From: Saxidomus purpurata
Lineage: Eukaryota; Mollusca; Bivalvia; Venerida; Veneridae
Assembly: GCA_022818135.1 (NCBI GenBank)
Contig: JAFMSR010000015.1
Coordinates: 765,316-829,315 of the forward strand
Direction of reading: 5' to 3'
DNA: 64,000 nt
Part shown: in pieces, positions 1 through 11,800 of the stretch
Layout: every line of letters starts with the position of its first letter
Position numbering within the stretch: the first letter of the stretch is position 1
Notes under the pieces: model-generated
Told to the model about the DNA's origin: nothing
Seen by the model: only the letters and a program-made list of their open reading frames with translations
Databases searched by the model: none
Made by a program: the position numbers and the translations under genes

Positions 1-2040
1 AAGAACATGAAAGAAATTAAGAAACAAAAATACATTCATCTTACTCTCCGTTAAAATGCAGACATATTTACTTTTCAAGTGGTATCCTACCTTTTAATTA
101 ACACCAAATTTAAATTAAAAAAAGGGGTTCATTTAGTTACGCATTCACATAGGTATATAAAGGAAATCTGTGAGGAATAGAATGTAGTCGGGTTGAGTGA
201 GTTGGGTGGGACAACTATACTGAAGTGTACCAGGTGTTCCTAGTCCATTACGATGCAGGTATTTTCAGACTGTTGACTTTAAAGATTGACTCAATAAATT
301 CTGGTGGCGTCAAATAAAACTGAGCAATAGCAATCAAAGTAAAATAAGTATGTAAAAAGTAAACTGTTTCCATGTGAGTAGCAATTAACCACCCTCTCAA
401 CTGCAACAGCAACATACTGAGAGAAGACCATTGCCTCTTTAATACCTTAGTCAAATGCATGTTTCATTGGTTAACAGAGCTAAGTGGAGCGAGTTCAAAA
501 TGAGGCTAACAGTCTCTCAAATGGGACTGTACTTCCATTACAAACTGAACAAAATGACCTTTGCTTTTATTGCCTTTCCTTAAACAAGAAACTAAATAAA
601 ACTCTTGGGAAAACAAGAAAGAATAAAGTTACTTCAAAACAATGTGGCACTAATTAACTGTCAAAATTTCTGATCAAATCTGGCACAAATATGTCCAGTC
701 TCATTGGATCTTGTACAAGTTGAGTACCACATGAAGGATATTCATTTCCGCTGTTAATGTTCAAATACCATTCCAGGAAATGCACTTAATTTCCTGAGTC
801 AACAGAAATTGTACAACTAGTTTAGGTTTTCAAAGTGGTCTCGACAGTTTTGGTCAATTTGCCAGTCTGGACTGTACACTGCTAAAAGAAAGATTTTCAA
901 CCAGTTCAACAGGTTTTTGCTGAATTATTGTGATAGTGGGATGGGGACGTGAACACAGATTAAAGAACTATATACACCCCCCCTTCTGTAGTTCCATGCT
1001 TCAACATATAACAGCCTTGAATGTATCAGAACATTGTGTTTATAGACAGTAGAACTTTTATAGTCAGAAGCTCACAGATATGTCAGCTAGTAATATCTAT
1101 ACAATTAATGTCAATCACAAGTTTCTCCGCAGGCATCAAACCTAAGTCACTCTTCTGGTAGCACAGGTTGTCTCCTTGGTAACCAGTGCAGTACATCATC
1201 AACAGCCAGCACAACTATACAGTCTGATCATGATCTGCACTGTTCAGCAGAAGCCACTTTGAACAATTAATGGTAACAGTCCAAACTCAAAGAAGGACCA
1301 ATCCATTTTTTAGGAATTTAACCGGATATAAGGTTTAAATCTCCAAGGTAACTTAAATCTTTGTCAGAGTTCATACATTCAAACAAACTTAGAGTTCTTT
1401 ACAATACCTAAGTTAACAGCTCAAATAACAAGACAGTAAGATGAAGTTTAAGAGAGATTTTTGACATAAACTGTTTATTCCCAGACTCACTCCAGCAGTT
1501 TTAATTCAATAACTTTCAAAACAGTTTTATGATTGTAGAATCTCAATCACGTAAAGTGCCAGAAAATGTCTTCAAGTTGGAAATGTCATGACCTATCCTC
1601 TCTTAACCAAGGTTGATTAATATGCAGTAAAACTATACAGTCAAACATGTAGTCTGATCATGATCTACACGGTTTGATAGTCATTTAGTAAATGTTCCCT
1701 TATCACCGCTATGACCAATTACTATAGTACTGTCCAGACAGGAATCTGGACGTGTTCATTTAGCACATTTAGCACATTTAGCGCCTTATTGCTTCATATT
1801 ACAGTTAACACTTTATGCCACACTCTCTCCTTTCATCTCAATTGAACCGGTCACCAATACCGGATATAAAAGTTTGTGTGGGTGAAGAAAACAACTGTGC
1901 CAGTAAACAACATTGTAAACAACATAACTGGCATGCGTTAACAAGCAATTACTTCTGTAGAAAAATTGTAAAAGTCATGTAAAAAGTAAGTATCTGTTGG
2001 TATCGACAACGATTCCTGACGTTTATAAGACAGCCACTAC
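1..2040. other. AT-rich non-coding stretch
   Basis: I see no supportable gene here. A minus-strand open frame near 248-460 follows a pyrimidine-rich AG and is hydrophobic, but it has no second splice site and a neighbouring frame is equally open, so I do not call it. The stretch holds two partial copies of a dispersed repeat, annotated separately. Confidence 0.6.
1213..1760 (+). repeat. Two copies of a dispersed repeat carrying TGATCATGATCTRCAC
   Basis: The 16-base motif TGATCATGATCTRCAC occurs at 1225-1240 and again at 1655-1670. Both copies are preceded by ACTATACAGT. Further copies lie at 16561-16576 and, with one change at the start, at 19644-19659. The flanks of the first two copies are only loosely alike, so these look like eroded copies of one interspersed family. 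I recall such sequence as common in clam genomes and 3' UTRs, but that is recall, not a search. Confidence 0.55.
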
Positions 2041-2066
2041 CTGTTATAGTACATCTCTTTCTACAG

Positions 2067-2201
2067 GAATACATTTTTTTAGACGTTGGCTTTTTGTCTC
2101 AAGAAGTCTGGATATTGTCTGTCTCAGTTTTACGGTTTCTGGTTTACCCTGATGGGTTTACCGTTTCTCTCAATCATGTGACTGACTCCCGCTTTACATG
2201 A
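2067..2201 (+). CDS. Weak candidate terminal exon, unknown product
   Basis: A strong polypyrimidine tract ending in CTACAG at 2066 is followed by 44 open codons and a TGA. The translation is hydrophobic (EYIFLDVGFLSQEVW...) and a second frame is also open for 27 codons. There is no good donor, so only a terminal exon would fit. With many acceptor-like sites in AT-rich DNA this is within chance. No family recognised. Confidence 0.12.
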   Translation, partial: EYIFLDVGFLSQEVWILSVSVLRFLVYPDGFTVSLNHVTDSRFT

Positions 2202-2351
2202 CTAGATTTCTTGGGGTTTTAACCCCCGTTTCAACAGTTTTTTCAGTAATTTACAGACATGCAGTTAACATAATTACTATTTCTTGTAAGGAACCGTACT
2301 CACTCCCATCTTCTGTAAGAATCTTACAACTTTGTCAGAACATTTCTGGTT

Positions 2352-2528
2352 GCTGGTGGGAACCCGTACCCAATGAGAGATGTTCCGATGGGGCCTGAGC
2401 CCAATGAGAAATGTTCCGTGTTCCGGATGGGCCTAAGCCCAATGAAAGATGTTCTGGTGGGGCCTAAGCCAAATGAGAGATGTTCAAGTGGGGCCTGAGC
2501 CCAATAAGAGATGTTCCGGTGGGGCCTA
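2352..2528. repeat. 31-bp minisatellite, about 5 copies
   Basis: About five tandem units of about 31 bp, with core AATGAGAGATGTTCCGGTGG followed by GGCCTGAGCCC. One unit carries a 7-bp insertion. The array is markedly more GC-rich than its surroundings and creates spurious open frames on both strands. Confidence 0.9.
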
Positions 2529-3827
2529 GAAATTTCAGTAAAGGAAGTTAAAGAGAAGAAATACCTTACCATCTATACAGCATCTCAATGTGAAGGTACT
2601 GTAATCTACTCATAAAAAATATTTACCCACTGAATACAGAAGTATTTTGAAAATATGAATGTTAAAACAATTTTTGTCTTATTGCCAAACTTCAGTAGGA
2701 GAGACCTGAGCTTACTTACCGGTACTATTGTTTAATAGTATATTACTCTATCTCACTTTAAATGATATATAGATTCAAAAGTCAAAAGGATACAGTGATT
2801 TATATTATTTTCTATCAAAGAAAAACAACATCACTTTGATCATATTTTATAGAAGAATTCACTAAACTAAATAACGGTTCAAATAAATTCTAGGTTACTG
2901 TACTGCATTATTTTTATAGTAACGGAAATACAACCATCAGCTGTTGCCGATTATTTTCGCCGTATTCTTTTCTAAAATTATCAGGAACCGTAACAACTAA
3001 AAAGTTTGTTGAAGTAAAAACTTATATCAATTTCTCAGAGTTCAAAGAAAGTGTTAACTATGTTCACTTTTATGATAACAATTATTGGCGTTACTTATTG
3101 ATATCTACGGCAGTAAAGTTAACGTATCTTTAATTACTTAACAGTTGCATTTCTAAACCAACCTATCATTTAAATATCTAATCAGCATTATTCAAAAGAA
3201 GCAGAAAGCAATTTTTGTTAATGTATTTTGCATGATTTCCAATTATCGACTGCACTATACTCCACTGTGAAGTGACGTTATATCAGAACTGTTGTTTGTG
3301 TTAAACAATCTGTTAAATGCAGCAGTTCTCTCAAAATATTATTACACACCTTCCAAAAGTTGAGATAAAAAACTAAAAAACAAAAAAATACATTCTGCTT
3401 TTAAAGCTGCTATTAAAAGTTGAGAGAAAAATTTGGAAAATAAATAAATTTCTTCCCCGCAAAGTATTGAGATATCAAATAGCCTTTGATTTATATAATA
3501 AACAAAACTTTATAATAAAAAATTCTAATTTCTACTTAAAATACTTAAAAGCGATGCTTTCTGTCATTTTGTGGTGTATACTTTTATGTAACAGCCATAT
3601 TTTTATACCCTTTATCTATTTGTCAGGATACATAGATGCCTCCTACTGAATCACAGACATTAAAGCTGTTTTTGAAGAAACTCATATTTTTCAGCAAAAT
3701 CTATGGGATAGCAGCTTTAAGTAAATAAGTAAGAAATGTCTCAGTCAACCCAGAAGCTTACAGGATAATTATGAGTTTGCATTTTTCAAATATTCTGGTT
3801 TATATAGGTTATCCTAAATCATCTTAC
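2529..3827. other. AT-rich non-coding stretch
   Basis: Very AT-rich sequence with many stop codons in all frames and short poly-A runs. I see no gene, no clear repeat and no convincing splice site pair. The short open frame at 3467-3649 is low-complexity and hydrophobic, as expected by chance. Confidence 0.6.
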
Positions 3828-3946
3828 ACAAGGAAAATTCATTAATAAAAAACTTTTATCATTTTTCAAAATAATGACTGGTCCCCAGCAAATTATGATA
3901 AGCCTGTATAATCTTAATAACTGGTCCCTGGACTTCTGAATTTTAT
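3828..3946 (-). CDS. Weak candidate internal exon following the transmembrane exon
   Basis: Read on the minus strand, a T-rich tract ending TTTCTGTAG precedes two bases plus 39 open codons, and the exon ends at a good GTAAGA donor. It begins in phase 1, which is the phase in which the transmembrane exon at 7598-7718 ends; joining them creates an Asp codon. The translation (KIQKSRDQLLRLYRLIII...) starts basic and becomes hydrophobic. The phase match has a one-in-three chance of being accidental, and I recognise no cytoplasmic domain. Confidence 0.22.
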
Positions 3947-4026
3947 CTACAGAAATCAAACAGTCCATTAAGGTAACTGGAGTCAACAGCCTTTTTGTCT
4001 TGCATAACAATTAAGGCAAAACTCTT

Positions 4027-4104
4027 AGGTTATCTAGAACTATTTGTAACAGACATAGGTTATCTAGAACTATTTGTAACAGACATAGGTTATCTAGAAC
4101 TATC
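4027..4104. repeat. 30-bp tandem repeat, 2.6 copies
   Basis: Two identical 30-bp units and a partial third, beginning AGGTTATCTAGAACTATTTG. The identity of the two full units suggests a recent duplication. Confidence 0.9.
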
Positions 4105-5173
4105 AAAGTAAAGGACAGAGGTTAAGTGGTCCTCATTAACTATCCAGTCATAACTCTCAATTAAAACACAAAAATTGTGTCTGATATACAATAACAGAAT
4201 TTTGCAATTAACCTAAGTTATATTTGGCTACTGTATCTTTACTCTGAATACAATGTTATTAGTATGAACGTGGGACTGACAGAATCTAGGTTAATTGAAG
4301 ACCTTACATTGAAGACCCTGAATTGAAGACCCTGACTTTGACTGCTGATTGGCTAAAAATATCAGGGGATGCCATAGTCTTTACTTTAAATTCATCAAAA
4401 AGTAGGCAATACAAAAAAAACCCCAAGGGGGGGTTGGGGGCCTAATAAGCACAATTACAAACAGATCTTGCAAAAATAATGGGGTGAAAATAATATGTGT
4501 ATATTTTATAATTGAAATATACATTTTTATATAATAATTGAAAGTAATGTCAGTTTTGGTCAGAGGCCACTAAAAGGGTCAAAGGTCAGAGTGGTCTCAT
4601 AAGCTATATAAATGTGTGTATACATGCCGGTTGTACCGCATATATACCTTGCCAGGGGGTGGTGGACCTAATAAGCACTTATACAAACAAACAAACAGGA
4701 TCCAGTCGATAGATAGATTTCATTCTGTATAAGATGTACATTACAGTTCATTTTCCTTTTTCTTCTTCCTTATATTTTTGAACTGATAAACTATTCTAGA
4801 ACTATTTTTAGATTTCTCTATGTCCTCTGCTTCAAGGTGTGTCTCTTGATTTAGGGATTTGAACTCACAAGTTTACAATTGGCGATTTTAGGAATTGTAG
4901 TCCCTTGATGCAGCAGTGGCAAAACATAGAGCTATATAGGAGACTGCTAAATTTCAATTTCCGTCTTAAAGCAGCAACTCAAAGAAGAAATTTGAAATAA
5001 GAAAAACTTTCTCTTTCTCATGCACTGTTTTGTGTTTTTATTTTCTGTTGTTTCAAATTGCTTAAATTCATCATCTCCAGGGAACTTCTATCATTTCCAA
5101 AATAAATGTATAGTTAAAAGTATGTTGACAACATAAAAGGCATGTGCAAGGGTTCCCTTCATGGTTATTTTTC
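4105..5173. other. Non-coding stretch with minor repeats
   Basis: Contains a short 15-bp repeat of the GAAGACCCTGAATT type around 4290-4335 and two copies of a CCTAATAAGCAC motif at about 4440 and 4668, each preceded by a G-rich run. These look like fragments of an interspersed repeat. No gene is supported. Confidence 0.5.
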
Positions 5174-6622
5174 GATGATTCTTCTTCATGGAGGTAAATA
5201 ATGATGACTCTACTTCATGGAGGTAATTAATGATGACTCTACTTCATGGAGGTAATTAATGATGACTCTACTTCGTGGAAGTAAATAATGATGACTCTAC
5301 TTCATGGAGGTAATTAATGATGACTCTACTTCGTGGAGGTAATTAATGATGATTCTACTTCATGGAGGTAAATAATGATGACTCTACTTCGTGGAGGTAA
5401 TTAATGATGATTCTACTTTATGGAGGTAAATAATGATGACTCTATTTCATGGAGGTAATTAATGATGACTCTACTTCATGGAGGTAATTAATGATGATTC
5501 TAATTCATGGAGGTAAATAATGATGACTCTACTTCATGGAGGTAATTAATGATGACTCTTCTTCATGGAGGTAATTAATGATGACTCTATTTCATGGAGG
5601 TAATTAATGATGATTCTAATTCATGGAGGTAATTAATGATGACTCTACTTCATGGAGGTAATTAATGATGATTCTAATTCATGGAGGTAAATAATGATGA
5701 CTCTACTTCATGGAGGTAATTAATGATGATTCTAATTCATGGAGGTAAATAATGATGACTCTACTTCATGGAGGTAATTAATGATGATTCTAATTCATGG
5801 AGGTAAATAATGATGACTCTACTTCCTGGAGGTAATTAATGATGACTCTACTTCATGGAGGTAATTAATGATGACTCTACTTCATGGAGGTAATTAATGA
5901 TGACTCTACTTCATGGAGGTAAATAATGATAGACTCTATTTCATGAAGGTAAATAATGATGATTCTACTTCATGGAGGTAAATAATGATGACTCTACTTC
6001 ATGGAGGTAAATAATGATGACTCTACTTCATGAAGGTAAATAATGATGATTCTACTTCATGGAGGTAAATAATGATGACTCTATTTCATGAAGGTAAATA
6101 ATGATGATTCTACTTCATGGAGGTAAATAATGATGACTCTACTTCATGGAGGTAATTAATGATGACTCTACTTCATGGAGGTAATTAATGATGATTCTAC
6201 TTCATGGAGGTAAATAATGATGACTCTACTTCATGGAGGTAATTAATGATGATTCTAATTCATGGAGGTAAATAATGATGACTCTACTTCATGGAGGTAA
6301 TTATAGATAGATAGATAGATAGATTTATTTTGGTATATCATTAATGATAAAAATATTAATGATGACTCTTCTTCATGGAGGTAAATAATGATGACTCTAC
6401 TTCATGGAGGTAATTAATGATGATTCTACTTCATGGAGGTAAATAATGATGACTCTTCTTCATGGAGGTAAATAATGATGATTCTACTTCATGGAGGTAA
6501 ATAATGATGACTCTTCTTCATGGAGGTAAATAATGATGACTCTACTTCATGGAGGTAAATAATGATGATTCTTCTTTTAAAAGACCATTAATGATGATTC
6601 TTTTTCATGGAGGTAAATAATG
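5174..6622. repeat. 1.45 kb minisatellite, 30-bp unit, about 47 copies
   Basis: The unit reads TCATGGAGGTAATTAATGAT followed by GACTCTACTT. Two variant positions (AATTAAT or AAATAAT; GACTCTACTT or GATTCTAATT) alternate over long stretches, giving a 60-bp higher-order repeat in places. The array is interrupted at about 6303-6360 by a (GATA)n run and 30 bp of unrelated AT-rich sequence, then resumes. No coding meaning is apparent: frequent TAA and TGA codons occur in the repeat. Confidence 0.95.
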
Positions 6623-6735
6623 ATTGGTCTTCTTTATCAAGGTAAAACAAGACAATTCCATGAATTTATGGCTGTCTCCAAACTCCAATAGAGTCTGTGC
6701 CACAAACTACTAAAAACTCTTTGATACTTTTACAG

Positions 6736-6869
6736 ATTTGTTCTGGACACAGATTGACAATTACCTCCGACCATTAGACTTGCGTAGCAACGAAATATTA
6801 AATTTCCTGGTTAGTGACCTTTTACGTTACTGTCTTTGGCTGTTACAAATGACACTTAGAACATCATAA
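6736..6869 (+). CDS. Candidate exon, unknown product
   Basis: A pyrimidine-rich tract ending TTTTACAG at 6735 opens a segment that, skipping two bases, encodes LFWTQIDNYLRPLDLRSNEI and then LNFL, after which a GTTAGT donor follows at 6810. The frame also stays open through the donor for 19 more codons to a TAA at 6867, so it could instead be a terminal exon. An AATAAA lies near 7128. The composition is protein-like (W, D, R, N present), unlike most AT-rich chance frames. Upstream plus-strand exons would have to lie beyond the adjacent minisatellite. No family recognised. Confidence 0.25.
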
Positions 6870-7272
6870 ACAAGATAAGTAAAATGAAATTCAAATAATT
6901 GAATTTGCTTTTACTTAATTACCGCAAGTCATTAATGTTTCAGGAACGTTTCACGTGATAAGTGCTGACAAAATGAACTATTTTATGTGGTGTGAATGTT
7001 CAGACGAGTGTTAGACTTTAACCTAGTTATAAAATGTACTTTTAGCTGAAAAATTCATTTGTACGTGTACTATGTGAGACTATTAATATACGAGCAATTA
7101 CTCCTGACTAGTTTTACGTTTAATTTAATAAACTTGTCTATGGTAAAATAAGGGAAAAACCTTTCCAAGACAACACCTTTACATACTATTTATCATACAA
7201 TATGCTAGACTTTGTCAGCATTTAAAAAAATTATTTGTGGAAATGGTTTGACTACAATGAAGATTCTGACAT

Positions 7273-7389
7273 AGACGACGGTTACAGACGATGGTTACAG
7301 AAGATAGTTACAGATAATGGTTACAGACAATGGTTACAGACGATGGTTACAGAAGATAGTTACAGATGATGGTTACACACAATGGTTAC
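7273..7389. repeat. 13-bp minisatellite, 9 copies
   Basis: Nine tandem units of AGAYGATGGTTAC type, with AGAAGATAGTTAC and AGACAATGGTTAC variants. The unit length stays 13 throughout. Confidence 0.92.
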
Positions 7390-7597
7390 AGACTGCAGTC
7401 AGTGGTTTGAATCTGCAACACCTCCAATTTGTAAACAATGTTGCTTAATGTACTCAATTCTGTACAATTTGAAACTGGCAACAGAAGTTTTTGCCAAATT
7501 CACCTAAAATGACTGTTTTGGCCCAAAAGTGGCAACAGAGTTTTGATAACAAATGGAGGCCCCTGTAAACTGGGTCTCAAAGTGGTCTAGATCTTAC

Positions 7598-7718
7598 CTT
7601 GCTGTCTATATTTCCACTTGATCCATTTTCTGATCATCCAGGCGAGCAAAACGCATGATAGAATGGAAACAAGCACCACCATGACAAAGATCCATCTTTG
7701 ATCTTGTTCATCTGAATG
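7598..7718 (-). CDS. Transmembrane exon of a type I membrane protein
   Basis: This is one of the best-supported exons in the window. On the minus strand a T-rich tract ending TTTTTACAG leads into 121 bases of open frame ending at a GTAAGAT donor. It encodes HSDEQDQR, then about 21 hydrophobic residues (starting WIFVMVVLVS, ending LLAWMI), then the basic stretch RKWIKWKYRQQ. Acidic residues before and basic residues after the helix fit a single-pass protein with its C-terminus in the cytoplasm. It starts in phase 0 and ends in phase 1. The basic tail lacks the GFFKR motif of integrin alpha chains, and no receptor family is recognised. Confidence 0.55.
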
Positions 7719-7984
7719 CTGTAAAAATGACAAGTCAAAAATTAAAGCACTGCACTTTAATTGCATCTGTAAAAATATTTCTGCAGTTAACTGTGTATAT
7801 AATGACTCTGAAAATAGCAAAATTCCAGATATAAGGATCATATTTTCTAGGCCCAATTTTATTCCTTCTTTATTTAATATAAAAATACTATATAGATATA
7901 TACTCCGGATATAAAGAACAAATTTAAATGGTCCCACAGTGTTTGTTATGTACTATATTTAAAAACTCTTGCACTGTCAGCTAA

Positions 7985-8045
7985 TAGGCATACCCTACAA
8001 CTAGCAGATTATTTTCTAAAAATACTAGAGTGTTGTTTTTTACAC
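7985..8045 (+). repeat. Fragment of the TTAA-flanked MITE family
   Basis: The sequence GCATACCCTACAACTAGCAG and what follows matches the start of the elements at 35.6 and 39.5 kb (CACTCCCTACATCTAGCAG and onward) for about 55 bp with several changes. It looks like a decayed and truncated third copy. Confidence 0.5.
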
Positions 8046-8059
8046 AAAAACATGTCTCA

Positions 8060-8181
8060 TTGCGTAGTTGAGGTGAACATCTGACCCAAGTTTCTTGAAA
8101 TCCTTCGAGGGGTTTAGGAGATATGGAGCAGACACGATTTTGCCAGACAGACAGACAGATGGACAGACAGACAGACAGACA
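8060..8181 (+). repeat. Interspersed repeat fragment with (GACA)n tail
   Basis: A block with TTCTTGAAATCCTTCGAGGG and GGAGATATGGAGCAGACACG runs directly into a GACAGACAGACA microsatellite at 8144-8181. The 9.7-10.0 kb element has a recognisably similar block (AATTCTTCAAAGGGTTGAAG, GAGCGGACACAATTTCGC) ending in a different microsatellite, so these are probably relatives. Confidence 0.5.
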
Positions 8182-8896
8182 TCCACTATAGCACTATCAA
8201 CCAACTAAATAATGAAGGTTTAAGGGCACTTTTGTATATACAACACATCTTACTTCACCAAACACAGTTAATACAACCTATTTTGAATGAAACTTTTAAG
8301 TCTGGAGAAGATTCTGTCTATTAACATATTAGTTATATTTTTTTAACTTATTTCAAAATGCATCAAGATTTAGAGCATGCCTGAGACTTTAATGCTTACC
8401 CTGATGGAAACAAAGGATTATGCAGATCATCAGCTACACTTTTTGTTATTCAGTCTATAAATTTTCAATGTACTACCCTTGAAACAACAAACAGTCTTGC
8501 CCAAATGGTTAGAAAGATGCACTATTCCATTTTAGAAAATTAACAGGGTAGGGGTTACAATGGCCACTTGCTGTATTCTGGGGGCTTTGTGCTAAACAAA
8601 GTGTTAATTGTTCATAATTTAAGATATTTAAAGACATTTTTTGTTTCCCAGAGTATTCATGGTCCAGAAGAGGTTTTATTAAACACCATTTCACAGTGAA
8701 ATTTCTCCGACCAAAGGGAGCCTTTTAACTTTATTGCCAGAATCAATAAGCCCACATTCTGATTTAATTATTCCCTGTTGTAATATGATGTTTTATTCTC
8801 TTTGCAAATTAACTACATTGTGTATTTTTTGTTGTGTTAGTTTTTGGATGTCTAAAGTCCAAACATCAATATTTATCTAACAAAGGGAAGGTTATT
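8182..8896. other. Non-coding stretch, probable intron
   Basis: Lies between the 7.6 and 11.9 kb minus-strand exons. A GTAAGC donor-like site near 8395 on the minus strand has only stop-containing or unsupported sequence upstream. Around 8510-8570 there is a fragment resembling an interspersed clam-type repeat. No gene. Confidence 0.5.
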
Positions 8897-9050
8897 ACAT
8901 TGACATAGCAGGCAACTCCTTTTCTATAGCAGGAAAGAACATTGCCATGGCAGGTAACTTATTACTTTGCCATGGCAGGAAACAACTATGCCATGGCAGG
9001 TAACTACTTTGCCATGGCAGGCAACTCCTTTTCTATAGCAGGCAACTACA
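8897..9050. repeat. Minisatellite with CCATGGCAGG core, about 6-7 copies
   Basis: Units of roughly 21-26 bp, alternating CTTTGCCATGGCAGGTAACT and CCTTTTCTATAGCAGGCAAC forms. The two outer units are nearly identical to each other, suggesting that a longer compound unit was duplicated. Confidence 0.8.
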
Positions 9051-9668
9051 TAATGCTACATTGAAACCAATCTGCTTTTTTTCAACTGTAAAGCATTTCA
9101 AATGTTTAATAGATTTAACCATAACATCCTACAGCTTTTCACAACACAAAAATCCCAAAATGTCTCAATTGTTACCATATTTTCAATCACAAGGTTAAAT
9201 GGCCAATGATATAAACATTAATGTTCTTCATATATAATGAAATCTTTTTTACCCTTAAGTCTGAATATTCTTATTTATCCCAGGGTTAAAACTTCAATTC
9301 ATTACATGTATGATAACAACTACAAACAAAATATGTGTCTCTAATGGAAATTAGATCAAACTATTTTTGCCTCCATTTTCTCATCAGTGTAACACAGCTT
9401 ACTATAAACCCAGGAATATTTTAGAGCCCCATATTTCACATCCATAAAATGCCAAAGTTTGCTGCCCAACACACTTTTAGACAAGAAATGCGGCAATGCC
9501 GCCAAACCAGATTTTCAACAGCGCCTGTAGAAATTCTAGAATTTAATAATACATTTATTAAAAAAAAACAAGTTACAAAGTAGACATGAAATAATATATC
9601 ATATCTTTTTAAATACCTCCAAAGATGATATGACCTTTGACTGCCAAATCAAGTTAAAATCATGTAAA

Positions 9669-10062
9669 CAGGATTTTCAATGTTAATGTCACTGTGACCT
9701 TGACCTTGGAGCCAGCCATGCGGAACATGCGTTCGCACGTCATCTTGATGTGGTAAACATTTGTCTGAAGTTTCATCAAAATTCTTCAAAGGGTTGAAGA
9801 GTTACAGAGCGGACAGGATTTTCAATGTTAATGTCACTGTGACCTTGACCTTGGAGCCAGCCATGCGGAACATGCGTTCTGCACGTCATCTTGATGTGGT
9901 AAACATTTGTCGAAGTTTCATCAAAATTCTTCAAAGGGTTGAAGAGTTACAGAGCGGACACAATTTCGCTTGGCGCCCGCCCTCCGCCCATCCGCCCATC
10001 CGCCCATCCGCCCGCCATACCCCAATCTAATAACCAGGATTTTCAAAATTGAAAACCTGGTT
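9669..10062 (+). mobile_element. Repeat-bearing non-autonomous element with terminal hairpin
   Basis: Two tandem copies of a 145-bp unit begin at 9669 and 9814. They are followed by a CCGCCCAT microsatellite (about 9980-10015) and a near-perfect hairpin at 10032-10062, with arms AACCAGGATTTTCAA and TTGAAAACCTGGTT. The same CAGGATTTTCAA string begins each 145-bp unit. Internal minisatellites plus a 3' hairpin are known from Helitron- and Helentron-associated elements in bivalves; that class assignment is my inference. No transposase is present, and the open frame at 9761-10030 is an artefact of the repeat. Confidence 0.6.
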
Positions 10063-10961
10063 AAAAATAATTCATAAGATAGTGATAATTAACATACATG
10101 TAAGTTTTAATGAGAATTCAAATGCCCTTGTTTACATCATTTCATAATTATATCAGGTGAAAATATGCCTTCATCTACAGTAACAAAAAGAGATACTCAA
10201 ACTAATTTTCAGTGGTAGAACAGAACACATAAATAGCTTGACATTTTGCTCTAAAGAAAGCTAAAATATTGCATGAAAGGTTCCTAGTTTCTGAATATTC
10301 TAGACCATCCCAAAAATCATAGATTTGTTTTTTGTTTAATTATCATAATAACTGCATGAACTTTAAAATATTCCCCAAGACTTAAAAGAACAAAATTCTA
10401 TCAGGAAAATTTATTGAAGAGGTTATGATTGTTAAACGCCTGGAAGATTTCCAGTAAAAAAACAACAGAAAATACCATTCAGAGTAATGTTCCATAAATT
10501 TAAAAGGATCAAGCCATTTATGCTGTTTTTCGTTTCGGTGCAGCCATATTAAGCTCACTTTTGACCGGAAGTTGGTAACCTTTCAACCGCAAATGAAATG
10601 ACATATCAAGTAGAATGTTTAACATTTTTTAGATTGAAAACTTTACTATGTAAGGCACCTTTTAATTGGATAATAAGGCACGAAAAAGGTAAATAAAATA
10701 GTCTTAAATTTTCAGTCCTTCATGAATGGGTTTTATCATTTTAGTATGTAAAGAGTTCATATATATCAACATAAAATATTGTTACCTCCAAACTAATTTT
10801 TTATTATGAGTGTAGAGTAATTATACTTTCTGGCCAGTGAGTAACAGTCAATATTTTGAGTAACATATTTGATAAGAAGAAACAAGGATTAAGTTTGTTT
10901 CCCTGATGCAGTCATGTCACTGTATGGACTTAATCACAATTGGGGAGAAAATGTCTAATCT
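10063..10961. other. Non-coding stretch, probable intron
   Basis: AT-rich with no convincing exon on either strand and no strong repeat. It sits between the two best minus-strand exons, so it is most simply intron sequence. Confidence 0.5.
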
Positions 10962-11040
10962 GCAGTTTGGCTAAGTGGTGAGAGAAATTGCCTTGTAATC
11001 AAAGAGTGCCGGGTTCGCATCCCAGTCAGGGCGCACATTT
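10962..11040 (+). mobile_element. tRNA-derived SINE head
   Basis: Contains an A-box-like TGGCTAAGTGGTGAGAG and a B-box GGTTCGCATCC spaced as in a tRNA promoter, followed by a short spacer and a T-rich run. It is not a functional tRNA, because the arms do not pair into a clean cloverleaf. The sequence downstream to about 11120 may be the SINE body, but I see no clear target-site duplication. Confidence 0.6.
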
Positions 11041-11800
11041 TTTTCACTCTGTGGCATTTGGCATCTTCTTACTGAATATGGATGGTCTAAAGCTATCTCA
11101 GGGTTACAAGTTTAAATGCTGTCCTAAGTTTCCCTAAGAAAATAGTTTTCGGGTTTTCTTTGCATAGCAAACAGACTTTGGACTGATTTTATAAGCTTAA
11201 CACTTTCTTTGTAAGTTAATTGAATGCAATGATTTGTGGTTAACAACCTGAAAAAAAAGCTTGTCATATTTCCTTTTTTTCTTCAAGGGCACTACACCAT
11301 CCCCCTGCTAATGATTACAGTAAGTTTTTTCCCTGTAAAATCTGGCAATATGATATATGGCTACCAAGTGGTCTAATGATTACCCTTACATCCCCCAAAA
11401 GAAATCTAAATAATTGATGTTTGGTGAATATACACTCTCTCCAGGTGGTCCACTCAAAGCAGTAACATACACCTTTTTTATAAGGACCAAGAACTCTTGC
11501 AAATATAATAAACAAATTTCAAGTGGTTGCTTCCCTTTGAATATAGTACATTACAGAAGCACACAAAAATCTAGATTTAATAGAACTTTTTCCAAATATT
11601 TTAATGTTTTATCAATTACGTAGATTTTATAGGATTTGATTCTAAATCTTAAATCTTAATTCTAAATCTCAATGCTAAAATCTCAATCTCAATGCTAAAA
11701 TCTCAATCTTAATGCTAAAGGAATTTTACAGTCAGTAGTCAAATGTGTTAAATAATAAGAAACACAAATGTAAGAGAAAAAGAAGTATAAAGTATCGTAC

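Noticed and set aside
5174..6622. CRISPR-like array
   Set aside because: The units are head-to-tail with no unique spacers; it is a minisatellite in a eukaryotic genome.
8395..8450. Minus-strand exon ending at a GTAAGC donor
   Set aside because: All frames back to the nearest plausible acceptor contain stops.
10962..11040. Functional tRNA gene
   Set aside because: A- and B-box promoters are present, but the acceptor and anticodon arms do not form and the surrounding sequence fits a SINE.
11166..11210. Plus-strand segment between TTTTCTTTGCATAG and GTAAGT
   Set aside because: Only one frame is open for 14 codons and the composition is ordinary; a chance pair of splice-like sites is adequate.
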